A DNA stretch of 64,000 nt from Paracoccaceae bacterium (GTDB lineage: Bacteria > Pseudomonadota > Alphaproteobacteria > Rhodobacterales > Rhodobacteraceae): positions 310,001 to 374,000 of the forward strand of contig JAMWZC010000001.1 of NCBI GenBank assembly GCA_024304985.1, given 5' to 3'. This document shows, piece after piece, positions 9,374-18,941 of this stretch. The position numbers and the translations under genes were made by a program. The notes below the pieces were generated by a model. The model was not told where the DNA came from. It did not search any database and saw nothing but the letters and a program-made list of their open reading frames with translations. Each line of letters opens with the position of its first letter. Within the stretch, counting starts at the first letter, position 1.

Positions 9374-10252
9374 TCACGCCCGGTGTTTCTCCTCGAACTC
9401 GAACCCGTAATCGTAATTGGCGAGCGGAGTCGGAGACAGGTCATACGTCGCTTTGCGCAGGAAATCCATCATTGCTTTGGTATCCCCCGCGCAGGTGGCG
9501 ATCTGGTCGGCAGAGATCGGCGCGCCGATGGCGACACGCACGGGTGTATCGACGCGGGTCGCGAATTCCTTGATCAACAGCCCCATACGCAGCGTGACAT
9601 GCAGATGGCTGGCAATCTGGAACATGCGGCTGGTGTGCCCGTCGAAATAGATCGGGACGACAGTTGCACCGGATTTCGCCACCATGCGCGCGGTGAAACT
9701 ACGCCAGCCGGGGTCCATCGGCTGGGAAAAGGGCGTGGCGGCGGTGGACACCGTGCCGCCCGGAAAAATCCCGATAGCCCCGCCCTGCCCCAGATAATCC
9801 AGCGCAACCCGGCGCGTTTCAAGATTGCGCTGCACCGCGGCCTTGGTTTCGTCAAAGGCGACAGGCAGGATCACCCTTGCCAGACCAGGGGCCTTGCAGA
9901 AGACATGATGGGCAAGGATGCGGAAATCACCCCGCCGATGCGACAGGATATGCCCCAGCATCAGCCCGTCGAGGAGTCCGTAAGGATGGTTCGCAATCAC
10001 GATCAGCGGACCGTCGCGCGGGATCAGATCCAATGAGCCGCGCAGGATATCAAGGCCAAGGCCATAGCGGTCCACCATGACCTGCCAGAAGTCCCGGCCC
10101 TGCGCCACCTCCTGCTCATACCCGGCCGCACGGCGGATCAGTCTGATCCGCCCTGTGGCATTCTCCATCATGCGGATCAGGGCGCGGCCGCCCTTGGTGG
10201 TCGCCGAATGGGCATAGCTGATATCGCGGGCGATGCTTGATTGAGTAGTCAC
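9374..10252 (-). CDS. Lysophospholipid acyltransferase family protein
   Basis: Membrane-associated acyltransferase of the PlsC superfamily, hemolysin/OlsA-like branch. The active-site motif is NHPYGLLDG, with the wider spacing typical of that branch, and FPGGTVSTA is the second conserved block. It probably acylates a lysolipid or ornithine-lipid precursor; the substrate is not known. Start sites are uncertain: a GTG at 10252 (VTTQSS) has GGAG 9 nt upstream, while an ATG at 10318 would add 22 residues with no obvious ribosome site. It directly precedes murI. Confidence 0.85.
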   Translation of the reverse strand: MTTQSSIARDISYAHSATTKGGRALIRMMENATGRIRLIRRAAGYEQEVAQGRDFWQVMVDRYGLGLDILRGSLDLIPRDGPLIVIANHPYGLLDGLMLGHILSHRRGDFRILAHHVFCKAPGLARVILPVAFDETKAAVQRNLETRRVALDYLGQGGAIGIFPGGTVSTAATPFSQPMDPGWRSFTARMVAKSGATVVPIYFDGHTSRMFQIASHLHVTLRMGLLIKEFATRVDTPVRVAIGAPISADQIATCAGDTKAMMDFLRKATYDLSPTPLANYDYGFEFEEKHRA

Positions 10253-10330
10253 GCGGGGATGCTCCGGGCTGCGCGGGATATTTGCCCGAACCATGCCGCG
10301 AGACTGTGACGGTTGCATGAAGCCAGAATG

Positions 10331-10359
10331 ACAACGCCCGCCATGGGGCGGGCGTTGTT
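10331..10359. terminator. Hairpin between acyltransferase promoter region and ior gene end
   Basis: Twelve-bp stem ACAACGCCCGCC / GGCGGGCGTTGT around a short ATGG loop. It sits 22 nt downstream of the indolepyruvate oxidoreductase stop (minus strand) and upstream of the acyltransferase. There is no clear T run on either strand, so termination is plausible but not certain. Confidence 0.5.
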
Positions 10360-10380
10360 ATCCTGTCTATGACCTGCCGA

Positions 10381-13300
10381 TCACTCCGCGGCTTGCGCCA
10401 TACCCTTGCCGCCATCGCGGAAGGTCGCCAGCAATTCCTCACGCCGTTTGGCGGCCTTGGCCTCATTCGCTTCCTTGACCGGACCAAACCCACGGATCGA
10501 CAAGGGCAGTTCCGCCAAGGCCACAGCGGCATCCATCGTTGCGGGTGTGACCTTGGGCAGGATCTCGGCCATGTCGGCCTCGAACTGAGCAATCAGGGCG
10601 CGCTCCATCCGGCGTTCAGTGGTCCGGCCGAAGATATCCAGCGGCGTGTCGCGCAGGATCTTCATCCCGGCGAGGATACGCATCGGTCTGGCCATCCACG
10701 GGCCGAACGTCCGTTTCACGGGGCGACCATCAGGCCCGATTTTCGAGATGATCGGCGGAGCCAGATGGAAAGTCATGCGGAAATCGCCGTCGAACTGTTC
10801 GGCGGCCTTCTCCTGCGAGGTCAGCAGAAGCCGCGCCACCTCATATTCATCCTTGTAAGCCAACAGCTTGTGATAGCCCTTGGCGACTGCTTCCTTGAGG
10901 CGCGCATCCGCGACGCCATCCACCATCTTGCGGTAGCGTTTGGCCAGCCGCTTGCCCTGATAAGCCACCAGATGATCCACGCGGAAGGCGATTTTCTCTT
11001 CCAGCGATTTGGGCAGTTCGATCACCTTGGGTTTCAGCAACCGCGCGGCCTGATCGGGGTAGAGCGCCGCCCAGCGACCCAGTTCAAAGGCGCGCTGGTT
11101 CTTTTCCACCGCCGCACCGTTCAATTTGATCGCATGGGTAATCGCCTCATGGCTGAGCGGGATCAAGCCGCGCTGCCAAGCGGCCCCGAACAGCATCATG
11201 TTGGAATAGATCGAATCCCCCAGCGTGACGCGGGCCAGTTCGGACGCATCAAACAGCATCACCCGGTCCTGCAACCGCGCCTCCAGCGCAAGCGCCAGAC
11301 GGTCGGACGGCAGCGAGAATTCAGTGTTGCGGGTGAAATCGCCTGTAATGATCTCGTGATTGTTCACGACCGCCCCGGTGCGCCCCGTGCGGGTCAGACC
11401 AAGGGTTTTGGCCCCGGCCGACACGACCAGATCGCCGCCGATCAGGGCATCCGCTTCGCCCGTCGCCACGCGCACGGCGCTGATGTCGTCAGGCTGCTCT
11501 GCGATGCGACAATGGATATGCACGGCGCCGCCTTTTTGCGCGAGCCCCGCCATTTCCATCATGCCAGCCCCCTTGCCATCGATCTGCGCGGCCTGTGCCA
11601 GCACCGCGCCGATGGTCACCACGCCGGTGCCGCCCACGCCGGTGATCACCACGTTATATGTGCCTTTGATCGCGGGCATATCGGGTGTCGGCATATCGGG
11701 CAGATCGACCGCGGCGGTCGCGGCCTTTTTCGGTGTCGCCCCCTCCAGCGTCACGAAGGAGGGGCAGAACCCCTTGAGGCAGCTGAAATCCTTGTTGCAG
11801 CTTGACTGGTCAATCGCTCGTTTGCGGCCCAGTTCGGTCTCCACGGGCACGATGGACACGCAGTTTGATTGCACACCACAATCGCCGCAGCCTTCGCAGA
11901 CATCCGTATTGATGAACACGCGCTTGTCGGGATCGGGGAACTTGCCCCGCTTGCGGCGGCGGCGCTTCTCGGCGGCGCAGGTCTGCACATAGACGATGGC
12001 CGACACACCCTTCAGCTTGGCGTATTTCTCCTGCACCGACTGCAATTCGGCACGCTCATGCTTTTCCACGCCTGCCGGGAAGGTGGACAGGTCGATCTCT
12101 TCCTTCTCGTCATAGACGACGGCGATGTTCGGCACGCCCATCGCCTTCAACTCGGCCACGATCCGCTGCGAGGTCAGGCCCCCTTCGTTGCCCTGCCCGC
12201 CGGTCATGGCGACCGCATCGTTGAACAGGATCTTGTAGGTGATGTTCACATCCGACGCGAGCGCGGCACGGATCGCCTGAATGCCCGAATGGTTATAGGT
12301 GCCGTCGCCAAGGTTCTGGAACACATGATCGCGGGTCGAAAACTTCGCCTCGCCGATCCAGTTCGCCCCTTCGCCGCCCATATGGGTGGCCCCGATGGTC
12401 GAACGGTCCATCCATTGCACCATGTAATGGCACCCGATGCCGGCATAGGCGCGGCTTCCCTCCGGCACCTTGGTCGAGGTGTTGTGCGGACAACCCGAGC
12501 AGAAATAGGGCAGGCGCGAGGCCAGTTCCTGCGCGTTATCATTGCGCCGCGCATCGGCCAGCGCGGACAGACCCGCCTTGATGCCATCGGTGCTGCGGCC
12601 TTCCTCGATCAGGATACCGCCCAGTTTTTCGGCGATCATGATCGGGTCCAGCGCGCCGCGCGTCGGGAACAACTCCTCGCCATGCATGGACCCCGCACCG
12701 CCACCCTTGTGCCAGCCCCAGACGCGGCGACCATGACGGTCGTCGAAAATCGCTTCCTTGATCTGCACTTCGATCAGCTTGCGCTTTTCTTCCACCACCA
12801 CGATCAGGTCCAACCCTTCGGCCCAGTCGTGAAAGCCCTTCATATCCAGCGGGAAGGTCTGCCCGATCTTGTAGGTCGTGACGCCCAACCGTTCCGCCTC
12901 GGCCTCGTCGATGTTCAACAGCGCCAGCGCATGCACCAGATCCAGCCAGTTCTTGCCCGCAGCCACAAAGCCGATCTTGGCACCAGGCTTGCCCCAGATG
13001 CGCTTGTCCATCTTGTTGGCGTGCGAAAACGCCTCGGCCGCGAAGCGCTTGTAGTCGATCATCCGCGCTTCCTGCGCGTGGGGCGTGTCGATCAGCCGGA
13101 TGTTCAGACCGCCTTCCGGCATCTCGAACTCGGGCATTACAAGCTTCATGCGCTCCGGACGGCCATCCACGACCGCCGTCGCCTCGACCGTGTCCTTCAT
13201 CGTCTTCAGACCGACCCAGAGGCCGGAAAAGCGCGACAAGGCATAGCCGTAGACACCGTAGTCCAGAATTTCCTGCACCCCGGCAGGGCTGACCACGGGC

Positions 13301-13803
13301 ATATAGGCATCCACCATCGCCCATTCCGACTGGTGCAGCACGGTCGAGGATTCGCCGGTATGGTCATCCCCCATCGCCATCAGCACGCCGCCGTGGCGCG
13401 ACGATCCGGCCATATTGGCATGGCGCATCACATCACCCGAGCGGTCCACGCCGGGGCCCTTGCCATACCAAAGACCAAAAACCCCGTCGAACCTGCCCTC
13501 CCCGCGCAACTCGGCCTGCTGGGCGCCCCAAAGCGCTGTCGCGGCCAGATCCTCGTTCAGACCTTCCTCGAATGTCACGTCTGCGGCCGCCAATTGCTTG
13601 GCCGCGCGGTTCATCTGCATATCGACCGCCCCCAGCGGCGATCCGCGATATCCCGTCACGAAACCGGCCGTATTCAGACCTGCGGCACGATCCCGCGCTT
13701 TCTGGATCAGCATCAGACGAACAAGTGCCTGGGTTCCGTTCAACAGCACAGGAGACTTTTCAAGGTCGAACCTGTCGTTGAGAGTGATTTCCTGCCTTGT
13801 CAT
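10381..13803 (-). CDS. Indolepyruvate ferredoxin oxidoreductase, fused alpha/beta subunits
   Basis: Thiamine-diphosphate and iron-sulfur enzyme that oxidatively decarboxylates aryl (indole-, phenyl-) pyruvates to acyl-CoA, in aromatic amino-acid catabolism. It is 1140 residues in one chain. The N-terminal pyrimidine-binding part has GYRGSPLG, a TPP-binding middle follows (GIGCHYMVQWMD, GDGTYNHSG), then a ferredoxin-like cysteine cluster (CEGCGDCG, CNKDFSCLKGFCP), and a C-terminal gamma-type domain starts at GVGGTGVVTIGAVL. The second ATG (13803) has GGGGAG 7 nt upstream and is preferred over 13818. It is divergent from a LysR regulator that is a likely controller. Confidence 0.93.
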   Translation of the reverse strand: MTRQEITLNDRFDLEKSPVLLNGTQALVRLMLIQKARDRAAGLNTAGFVTGYRGSPLGAVDMQMNRAAKQLAAADVTFEEGLNEDLAATALWGAQQAELRGEGRFDGVFGLWYGKGPGVDRSGDVMRHANMAGSSRHGGVLMAMGDDHTGESSTVLHQSEWAMVDAYMPVVSPAGVQEILDYGVYGYALSRFSGLWVGLKTMKDTVEATAVVDGRPERMKLVMPEFEMPEGGLNIRLIDTPHAQEARMIDYKRFAAEAFSHANKMDKRIWGKPGAKIGFVAAGKNWLDLVHALALLNIDEAEAERLGVTTYKIGQTFPLDMKGFHDWAEGLDLIVVVEEKRKLIEVQIKEAIFDDRHGRRVWGWHKGGGAGSMHGEELFPTRGALDPIMIAEKLGGILIEEGRSTDGIKAGLSALADARRNDNAQELASRLPYFCSGCPHNTSTKVPEGSRAYAGIGCHYMVQWMDRSTIGATHMGGEGANWIGEAKFSTRDHVFQNLGDGTYNHSGIQAIRAALASDVNITYKILFNDAVAMTGGQGNEGGLTSQRIVAELKAMGVPNIAVVYDEKEEIDLSTFPAGVEKHERAELQSVQEKYAKLKGVSAIVYVQTCAAEKRRRRKRGKFPDPDKRVFINTDVCEGCGDCGVQSNCVSIVPVETELGRKRAIDQSSCNKDFSCLKGFCPSFVTLEGATPKKAATAAVDLPDMPTPDMPAIKGTYNVVITGVGGTGVVTIGAVLAQAAQIDGKGAGMMEMAGLAQKGGAVHIHCRIAEQPDDISAVRVATGEADALIGGDLVVSAGAKTLGLTRTGRTGAVVNNHEIITGDFTRNTEFSLPSDRLALALEARLQDRVMLFDASELARVTLGDSIYSNMMLFGAAWQRGLIPLSHEAITHAIKLNGAAVEKNQRAFELGRWAALYPDQAARLLKPKVIELPKSLEEKIAFRVDHLVAYQGKRLAKRYRKMVDGVADARLKEAVAKGYHKLLAYKDEYEVARLLLTSQEKAAEQFDGDFRMTFHLAPPIISKIGPDGRPVKRTFGPWMARPMRILAGMKILRDTPLDIFGRTTERRMERALIAQFEADMAEILPKVTPATMDAAVALAELPLSIRGFGPVKEANEAKAAKRREELLATFRDGGKGMAQAAE

Positions 13804-13851
13804 CGCGCATCTCCCCATCTGAACGATCTTGTTTTAACTATAACGCGATAT

Positions 13852-13872
13852 TAGGTCACAAATCATGACCTA
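13852..13872. promoter_or_regulatory. Dyad TAGGTCA-N7-TGACCTA between divergent ior and lysR genes
   Basis: Perfect 7-bp inverted repeat in the 178-bp divergent gap, 49 bp upstream of the oxidoreductase start and 110 bp upstream of the regulator. The position suits a LysR-type operator. The binding protein is inferred from position only. Confidence 0.5.
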
Positions 13873-13981
13873 CCAAACTATTTTTTATTTGCCCTATGGG
13901 CTATAGGAAGTTTGGGGAGCATTTGAGCGTAACGATTTTCGCCTGTTACACGCAGGCGCCACAAGAAGACGGAATATTGCC

Positions 13982-14890
13982 ATGATGGACTGGGACAAAC
14001 TCAGAATATTTCACGCGGTGGCCGATGCGGGCAGCCTCACACATGCCGGTGACACGCTGCATTTGTCCCAGTCGGCGGTCAGTCGCCAGATCCGCGCGCT
14101 TGAGGACAGCCTGAACACGACCCTCTTTCACCGCCATGCGCGCGGCCTGATTCTGACCGAACAGGGCGAGTTGCTGTTCGAGGCGACATCTTCGATGGCC
14201 AAGCGGCTTGAAACCGCCGCCGCGCGGATCCGCGACAGCGAGGAAGAGGTGTTCGGAGAGTTGCGCGTGACCACCACCACGGGATTCGGCAGCCTGTGGC
14301 TGGCCCCGCGCCTGCCCCGGCTTTACGAGAAATATCCCGACCTCAAGATCGACCTGATGCTGGAAGAACGCGTTCTGGACCTGCCCATGCGCGAGGCCGA
14401 TGTGGCCATCCGCATGAAGGAACCCAGCCAGGCCGACCTGATCCGCAAGCGGCTGATGCATATCCGGATGCGTCTCTATGCGTCGCCCAGCTATCTCGAG
14501 AAACGTGCAGCCCCCGACAGGATCGAGGAGATCTCGGGCCATCGCCTGATCTGCCAGAACCCGCAATCGGCGCAGGTCGGGGCCGGGGCGAACCTTGTGC
14601 AATATCTGATGACCCATGACATCCAGTCCACGCTGACGGTGAACAATTACTTCGGCGTGCTGCAAGCTGTGCTGCATGATCTGGGGATCGGGGTGCTGCC
14701 CGACTATCTGACCCATGATTTTCCCGAGCTCGTGCGCATCCTGCCGGATATCGAATCTGTCGAAGTGCCGGTCTTTCTGGCCTACCCGGAAGAACTGCGG
14801 CAGTCCAAACGGGTCGCCGCCTTCCGCGATTTCGTCCAGGACGAGATCGTCAGTTATCGCAAACAGATGAAAGATCAGGAAGTTAGCTAA
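13982..14890 (+). CDS. LysR family transcriptional regulator
   Basis: DNA-binding regulator of 302 residues: N-terminal winged helix-turn-helix (about residues 5-65, with LSQSAVSRQIRALED) and a substrate-binding-like effector domain from about residue 93. It is transcribed away from the indolepyruvate oxidoreductase gene, so control of aryl-pyruvate degradation is the obvious guess. A second ATG one codon later (MDWDK) is equally possible as start. The effector is unknown. Confidence 0.9.
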   Translation: MMDWDKLRIFHAVADAGSLTHAGDTLHLSQSAVSRQIRALEDSLNTTLFHRHARGLILTEQGELLFEATSSMAKRLETAAARIRDSEEEVFGELRVTTTTGFGSLWLAPRLPRLYEKYPDLKIDLMLEERVLDLPMREADVAIRMKEPSQADLIRKRLMHIRMRLYASPSYLEKRAAPDRIEEISGHRLICQNPQSAQVGAGANLVQYLMTHDIQSTLTVNNYFGVLQAVLHDLGIGVLPDYLTHDFPELVRILPDIESVEVPVFLAYPEELRQSKRVAAFRDFVQDEIVSYRKQMKDQEVS

Positions 14891-14952
14891 CAGGTTAAGC
14901 AAGCCATGCAAAGGACGCATAGCGGCCTTGCTGTAATGCAGCATGTTTTGCC

Positions 14953-14981
14953 TTGATCGTACACAAACGGATGCCTAATTC
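14953..14981 (+). promoter_or_regulatory. Sigma-70-like promoter of candidate sRNA
   Basis: TTGATC (14953-14958), 17-nt spacer, TAATTC (14976-14981). It matches the housekeeping consensus at 4 of 6 and 3 of 6 positions with ideal spacing. A start near 14988 would give a transcript of about 83 nt ending at the terminator at 15070. No ORF with a ribosome site follows. Confidence 0.5.
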
Positions 14982-14987
14982 ATCGTT

Positions 14988-15070
14988 TGACGGTGATGCT
15001 GATTAGGTTCGCATCATCATCATACCTCCCTGTTGGACTTTGGCCGAGCTTAGTGCTCGGCCTTTTTTTT
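14988..15070 (+). ncRNA. Candidate small RNA with CCUCCCU single-stranded region
   Basis: A 296-bp gap between lysR and the next gene holds a self-contained transcription unit. From the predicted start there is an 8-bp stem GGTGATGC / GCATCATC (one G-U pair), then an unpaired stretch containing CCTCCCTG, then a strong terminator (GGCCGAGC / GCTCGGCC plus eight T). The C-rich stretch is complementary to a Shine-Dalgarno sequence, as in trans-acting sRNAs of Rhodobacter that carry CCUCC motifs. It could instead be the 3' part of the lysR mRNA. Homology to a named sRNA is not claimed. Confidence 0.55.
15042..15070 (+). terminator. Strong rho-independent terminator
   Basis: Perfect 8-bp stem GGCCGAGC / GCTCGGCC, loop TTAGT, followed by eight T. 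It is 152 nt past the lysR stop codon, which is far for a simple gene terminator and fits a separate short RNA. Confidence 0.9.
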
Positions 15071-15186
15071 GACCAAACGGGTGGAAAGCCGCCTTTTGCA
15101 CCGCCCGCACGGGCAGCAGCGCGGCACGGCGCAACCCATGGTTACCCCTGCCCCTTAGCGCAAACGACGCACGCCTCCTGCGCGTA

Positions 15187-15939
15187 TCACCGGATCAAAT
15201 GACTCTGCGGCGCAGCGACAGGTACCGCAGCCATGCTGCACTCATATGCCTGTAACCACATTGCATCGATCACCGCCAATGAGGCAGGCGTGATGTCGCG
15301 CCCCTCCAGCCAGTAGCGACCCGAGCGCACGCGCGCGCCCAGATCCTGCTCCGCATCAAGTGCGGCACGCACCGCGACGTCATCCACCAACAGTGGCCGC
15401 AACCGTGCCAGCCCATCGACGCGCGCCCTTGGAAACAGCAACCTGCTTGGATCGGTGGACAGGTTCACCACGGCACAGCCCTGACGCGCGGCAAGCAGCA
15501 TGATCCGCGCCGATTTCGCCTCAAGGCTTTGCAAGGTCATGTCGGGGCGCAGCGGGTCGGCAGTGCCGTTGCCATAGAAATGCGTGTTCACGGCGACAGG
15601 ATAAACCATGTCACAGCCCATCACTGCCAGCACACGGGGCCGGTGCCGCCACAGCGCCCAATAGGCCGCCGTGAAGGCCATCGTGCCCCCGGCATAGACC
15701 ACGCCGCCATAGGCGTTGTTGGCCGGAATATAGTCCTGTGACGTCACCACGCTCTGGCTTGCGGTGACGCTGTCAGGCCAGCGGTCCTGAGGAAAGTCAT
15801 CGGGGTGGATCAGCGCGTCCCAGTCCGGGCGGACGCGCCATGCGTTGTTGATCGCCAGAACATGCCCAAGCGCCGCCTTGGGCCAGGCTTGCGCCCGGAT
15901 CACATTGGGCCCGCTGCCCAGGATCGTCACCACCGTCAT
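15187..15939 (-). CDS. Conserved-looking protein of unknown function
   Basis: Protein of 250 residues, not recognised with confidence. It opens with MTVVTILGSGPNVIRA, a glycine-rich loop that in other proteins binds a nucleotide or nucleotide sugar. AINNAWRVRPDWDALIHPDDFP and, later, VMGCDMVYP, NTHFYGNG and NLSTDPSRLLFPR look like conserved blocks. The pattern of a short GSGPN loop followed by an acidic region is loosely like DUF115/sialyltransferase-like proteins that act on CMP-sugars, but this is only a resemblance. There is no signal peptide or membrane helix. The ATG at 15939 has GAGGG upstream; a longer in-frame extension would run into purL on the other strand. It is divergent from purL with 181 bp between. 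Confidence 0.7.
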   Translation of the reverse strand: MTVVTILGSGPNVIRAQAWPKAALGHVLAINNAWRVRPDWDALIHPDDFPQDRWPDSVTASQSVVTSQDYIPANNAYGGVVYAGGTMAFTAAYWALWRHRPRVLAVMGCDMVYPVAVNTHFYGNGTADPLRPDMTLQSLEAKSARIMLLAARQGCAVVNLSTDPSRLLFPRARVDGLARLRPLLVDDVAVRAALDAEQDLGARVRSGRYWLEGRDITPASLAVIDAMWLQAYECSMAAVPVAAPQSHLIR

Positions 15940-16120
15940 ATCTGCCCTCTGCCCGTGACCTACCGGCAGAGCGCCGGCTGCCGCAAAGCTAGGGCAAAGG
16001 TCGCGCAGGGCGACAGGTTTTTGCATGCCTCGATCCGCTTTCTGTTGCCGCCTGCCCCTTTCCCCGCGCAAAGCCTTGTCGTAAAGAGACGGCGCAGACC
16101 TGCCCAGGGGGACGAAAGAC

Positions 16121-18292
16121 ATGCAAGACATGGCGCAAGAACCGGCCATCACGCCCGAACTGATCGCGGCGCACGGGCTCAAGCCCGATGAATACCAGCG
16201 CATCCTCGACATCATCGGACGCGAGCCGACCTTCACCGAGCTTGGCATCTTCTCGGCCATGTGGAACGAGCATTGCTCCTACAAATCCTCCAAGAAATGG
16301 CTGCGCACCCTGCCCACCACCGGCCCGCAGGTCATCTGCGGCCCTGGCGAGAATGCGGGCGTCGTGGATATCGGCGACGGGCAGGCCGTTGTCTTCAAGA
16401 TGGAAAGCCACAACCACCCCTCCTACATCGAACCCTATCAGGGGGCGGCCACCGGCGTGGGCGGCATCCTGCGCGATGTTTTCACCATGGGCGCGCGCCC
16501 CATCGCGGCGATGAACTCTCTGTCTTTCGGCGCCCCTGATCATCCCAAGACGCGGCAGCTGGTGCATGGTGTGGTCGAAGGGATCGGCGGCTATGGCAAT
16601 GCCTTCGGCGTGCCCACCGTGGGCGGCGAGGTGCGGTTTCACCCCGCCTATAACGGCAACTGCCTTGTAAACGCATTCGCCGCCGGTCTGGCTGACGCGG
16701 ACAAGATCTTCTACTCCGCCGCCTCGGGCGTGGGCATGCCCGTCGTCTATCTGGGTGCCAAGACCGGCCGCGACGGCGTGGGCGGGGCCACGATGGCCAG
16801 CGCCGAATTCGACGACAGCATCGAGGAGAAGCGCCCCACGGTGCAGGTGGGCGACCCCTTCACCGAAAAGCGCCTGATGGAAGCCTGCATGGAGCTGATG
16901 CAGACCGGTGCCGTCATCTCGATCCAGGACATGGGGGCCGCGGGCCTGACCTGTTCGGCGGTGGAAATGGGCGACAAGGGCGATCTGGGCGTGCGGCTGG
17001 ATCTGGAAAAGGTCCCCTGCCGCGAAACCGGAATGACCGCCTACGAGATGATGCTCTCGGAATCCCAGGAGCGCATGCTGATGGTTTTGCGCCCCGAGAA
17101 AGAGGCCGAGGCCAAGGCCGTCTTCGACAAATGGGATCTGGACTTTGCAATCGTTGGCGAAACAATTGCCGAAGATCGTTTCCTCATCATGCACAACAAC
17201 GTCTGCAAAGCGGATCTCCCGCTCAAGGCTCTGTCTGGCAATGCACCGGAATATGACCGCCCCTGGGTCGAAACCCCCGCCCCCGCGCCTTTGGGCGATG
17301 TGCCGGGCATCGACCCCATCGACGGGCTGAAGGCCCTCATCGGCAGCCCCAACTACGCCGCCAAACAATGGGTTTACGAGCAATATGACAGCCAGGTCAT
17401 GGCCGACACCCTGCGTACGCCGGGTCTGGGTGCAGGTATCATCCGGGTGCATGGCACAGACAAGCTGATCGCCTTCACCTCGGACGTGACGCCGCGCTAT
17501 GTCTTTGCCAACCCGTTTGAAGGCGGCAAGCAGGCCGTGGCCGAAACCTATCGCAACCTCACCGCCGTGGGGGCCAAACCCTTGGCCACAACCGACAACC
17601 TCAATTTCGGCAATCCCGAAAAGCCGCAGATCATGGGGCAATTCGTGGGTGCGATCAAAGGCATCGGCGCGGCCGTGGCGGCGCTGGACATGCCGATCGT
17701 GTCCGGCAATGTCAGCCTCTACAACGAAACCGATGGCAAGGGCATCCTGCCCACCCCCACGATCTGCGCCGTGGGTCTGATCCCGCATGTGGATCAGGCC
17801 ATCACAGGACAGGCCCGTGACGGGCATGTGGCCCTTCTGGTCGGCGACAGCGCAGGCCATCTGGGCCAGTCCGCGATCCTTGCCGAAGTGTTCCACCGCG
17901 AAGAGGGTGATGCGCCCCCTGTGGACCTTGAGGCCGAACGCCGCAACGGCGATTTCATCCGCGCCAATCACACGCTGATCCGTGCCTGCACGGATCTCTC
18001 CGATGGTGGTCTGGCGCTGGCCGCCTTCGAGATGGCCGAGGCCGCAGGTGTGGGCGTGCAGATCGACGCGGCGGACACCCCAACCCTCTTCGGCGAGGAT
18101 CAGGCCCGCTACCTGATCGCCTGCAATTTCGATCAGGCCGAGGCGCTGATGATTGCCGCTGGCAAGGCGGGCGTGCCGATCCAGACCGTCGGCAAGTTCG
18201 GTGGCAGCCTGGTGCGTTTCGGCGCATCCGAAGCGCCGCTCGCGGACCTGTCAGCCCTCTATCGCGGTGCATTCGAGGCGGCCTTGGGCTAA
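16121..18292 (+). CDS. purL: Phosphoribosylformylglycinamidine synthase subunit PurL
   Basis: ATP-dependent amidation of FGAR to FGAM in purine synthesis; in this small-subunit form it works with PurQ and PurS, not found in the window. It is 723 residues, the usual short PurL size. Hallmarks are [17 protein letters not shown] near the N-terminus, [19 protein letters not shown] and [17 protein letters not shown]. The ATG at 16121 is preceded by GGGGGACG 8 nt upstream; another ATG three codons later is less well spaced. Confidence 0.97.
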   Translation: MQDMAQEPAITPELIAAHGLKPDEYQRILDIIGREPTFTELGIFSAMWNEHCSYKSSKKWLRTLPTTGPQVICGPGENAGVVDIGDGQAVVFKMESHNHPSYIEPYQGAATGVGGILRDVFTMGARPIAAMNSLSFGAPDHPKTRQLVHGVVEGIGGYGNAFGVPTVGGEVRFHPAYNGNCLVNAFAAGLADADKIFYSAASGVGMPVVYLGAKTGRDGVGGATMASAEFDDSIEEKRPTVQVGDPFTEKRLMEACMELMQTGAVISIQDMGAAGLTCSAVEMGDKGDLGVRLDLEKVPCRETGMTAYEMMLSESQERMLMVLRPEKEAEAKAVFDKWDLDFAIVGETIAEDRFLIMHNNVCKADLPLKALSGNAPEYDRPWVETPAPAPLGDVPGIDPIDGLKALIGSPNYAAKQWVYEQYDSQVMADTLRTPGLGAGIIRVHGTDKLIAFTSDVTPRYVFANPFEGGKQAVAETYRNLTAVGAKPLATTDNLNFGNPEKPQIMGQFVGAIKGIGAAVAALDMPIVSGNVSLYNETDGKGILPTPTICAVGLIPHVDQAITGQARDGHVALLVGDSAGHLGQSAILAEVFHREEGDAPPVDLEAERRNGDFIRANHTLIRACTDLSDGGLALAAFEMAEAAGVGVQIDAADTPTLFGEDQARYLIACNFDQAEALMIAAGKAGVPIQTVGKFGGSLVRFGASEAPLADLSALYRGAFEAALG

Positions 18293-18326
18293 GCGTTTCT
18301 TCTTGCGGGAAATATCCTCGGGGGGA

Positions 18327-18347
18327 GCGTCGAACAAAGTTCGACGC
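18327..18347. repeat. Hairpin GCGTCGAAC-AAA-GTTCGACGC in purL/OsmC gap
   Basis: Perfect 9-bp stem with a 3-nt loop in the 94-bp convergent gap, followed at once by a GGGGGG...CCCCCC structure (about 18348-18366). No T run follows, so it is either a weak bidirectional terminator or a copy of a dispersed palindromic intergenic element; I recall similar sequences in related genomes but cannot verify. Confidence 0.45.
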
Positions 18348-18386
18348 GGGGGGCAGACAGCCCCCCTCTGCGCCCCGACAAGCCGA

Positions 18387-18803
18387 TCACGCCTCTTCGA
18401 TCTTCCACTCATGCGTCAATGTGGCGGTCTTTTCAAACATCTTGGAGGCCGAGCAATATTTCTCCGCCGACAGATTCACCGCGCGTTCCACCAGCGCGGG
18501 TTTCAGATCATGCCCACGGATCGTGTAAACCAGTTTGACGGCGGTAAAGACCTTCGGCTCCTCATCCGCGCGGGTGCCGACCAGTTCCACCTCGCAGCCC
18601 GTCACCTTGGCGCGGGCCTTTTCCAGGATCATCACGATGTCAAAGGCGGTGCAACCGCCCAACCCCAGCAACATCATCTCCATTGGGCGCGGGCCGATAT
18701 TGCGCCCGCCCGCCTCGGGCGCGCCGTCCATGACCACCCCGTGACCGGAACCTGTCTCGCCCAGAAAGGCGCGTCCGTTGATCCAGCTGACCTTGGCTTT
18801 CAT
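18387..18803 (-). CDS. OsmC/Ohr family peroxide reductase
   Basis: Small thiol-dependent peroxidase-like protein of 138 residues. The two conserved cysteines are Cys51 in GLGGCTAFD and Cys117 in EKYCSASKM, the pair that reduces (organic) peroxides in OsmC proteins. It looks like the YhfA-type branch rather than Ohr; the electron donor is unknown. Met at 18803 (MKAKVSW) is preferred over a 4-codon longer start at 18815. It is convergent with purL. Confidence 0.9.
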   Translation of the reverse strand: MKAKVSWINGRAFLGETGSGHGVVMDGAPEAGGRNIGPRPMEMMLLGLGGCTAFDIVMILEKARAKVTGCEVELVGTRADEEPKVFTAVKLVYTIRGHDLKPALVERAVNLSAEKYCSASKMFEKTATLTHEWKIEEA

Positions 18804-18941
18804 GCGATCCTCCATCTGATTGCCGCGCAGCTTTGGCCGATCTAGGACCCCTTGTCAAAGCCGGGCCTTGCGCGGCGACCAACCCTTGCAGCGCAGCCGT
18901 CAAAGGCATAAATCTGATGCAAAGAGACAGGAGCATCCCAT

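Noticed and set aside
11869-13854. 661-codon open frame antisense to the indolepyruvate oxidoreductase
   Set aside because: Shadow of a real gene with clear domains; its composition is His/Arg/Gly-rich and it has no family motifs.
15164-15173. TTAGCGCAAA resembling the gap operator
   Set aside because: Lies at the 3' end of the unknown gene, not in a promoter; a single half-like match is not enough.
15989-17971. 660-codon open frame antisense to purL
   Set aside because: Antisense shadow of purL; Gly/His/Arg-rich with no motif.
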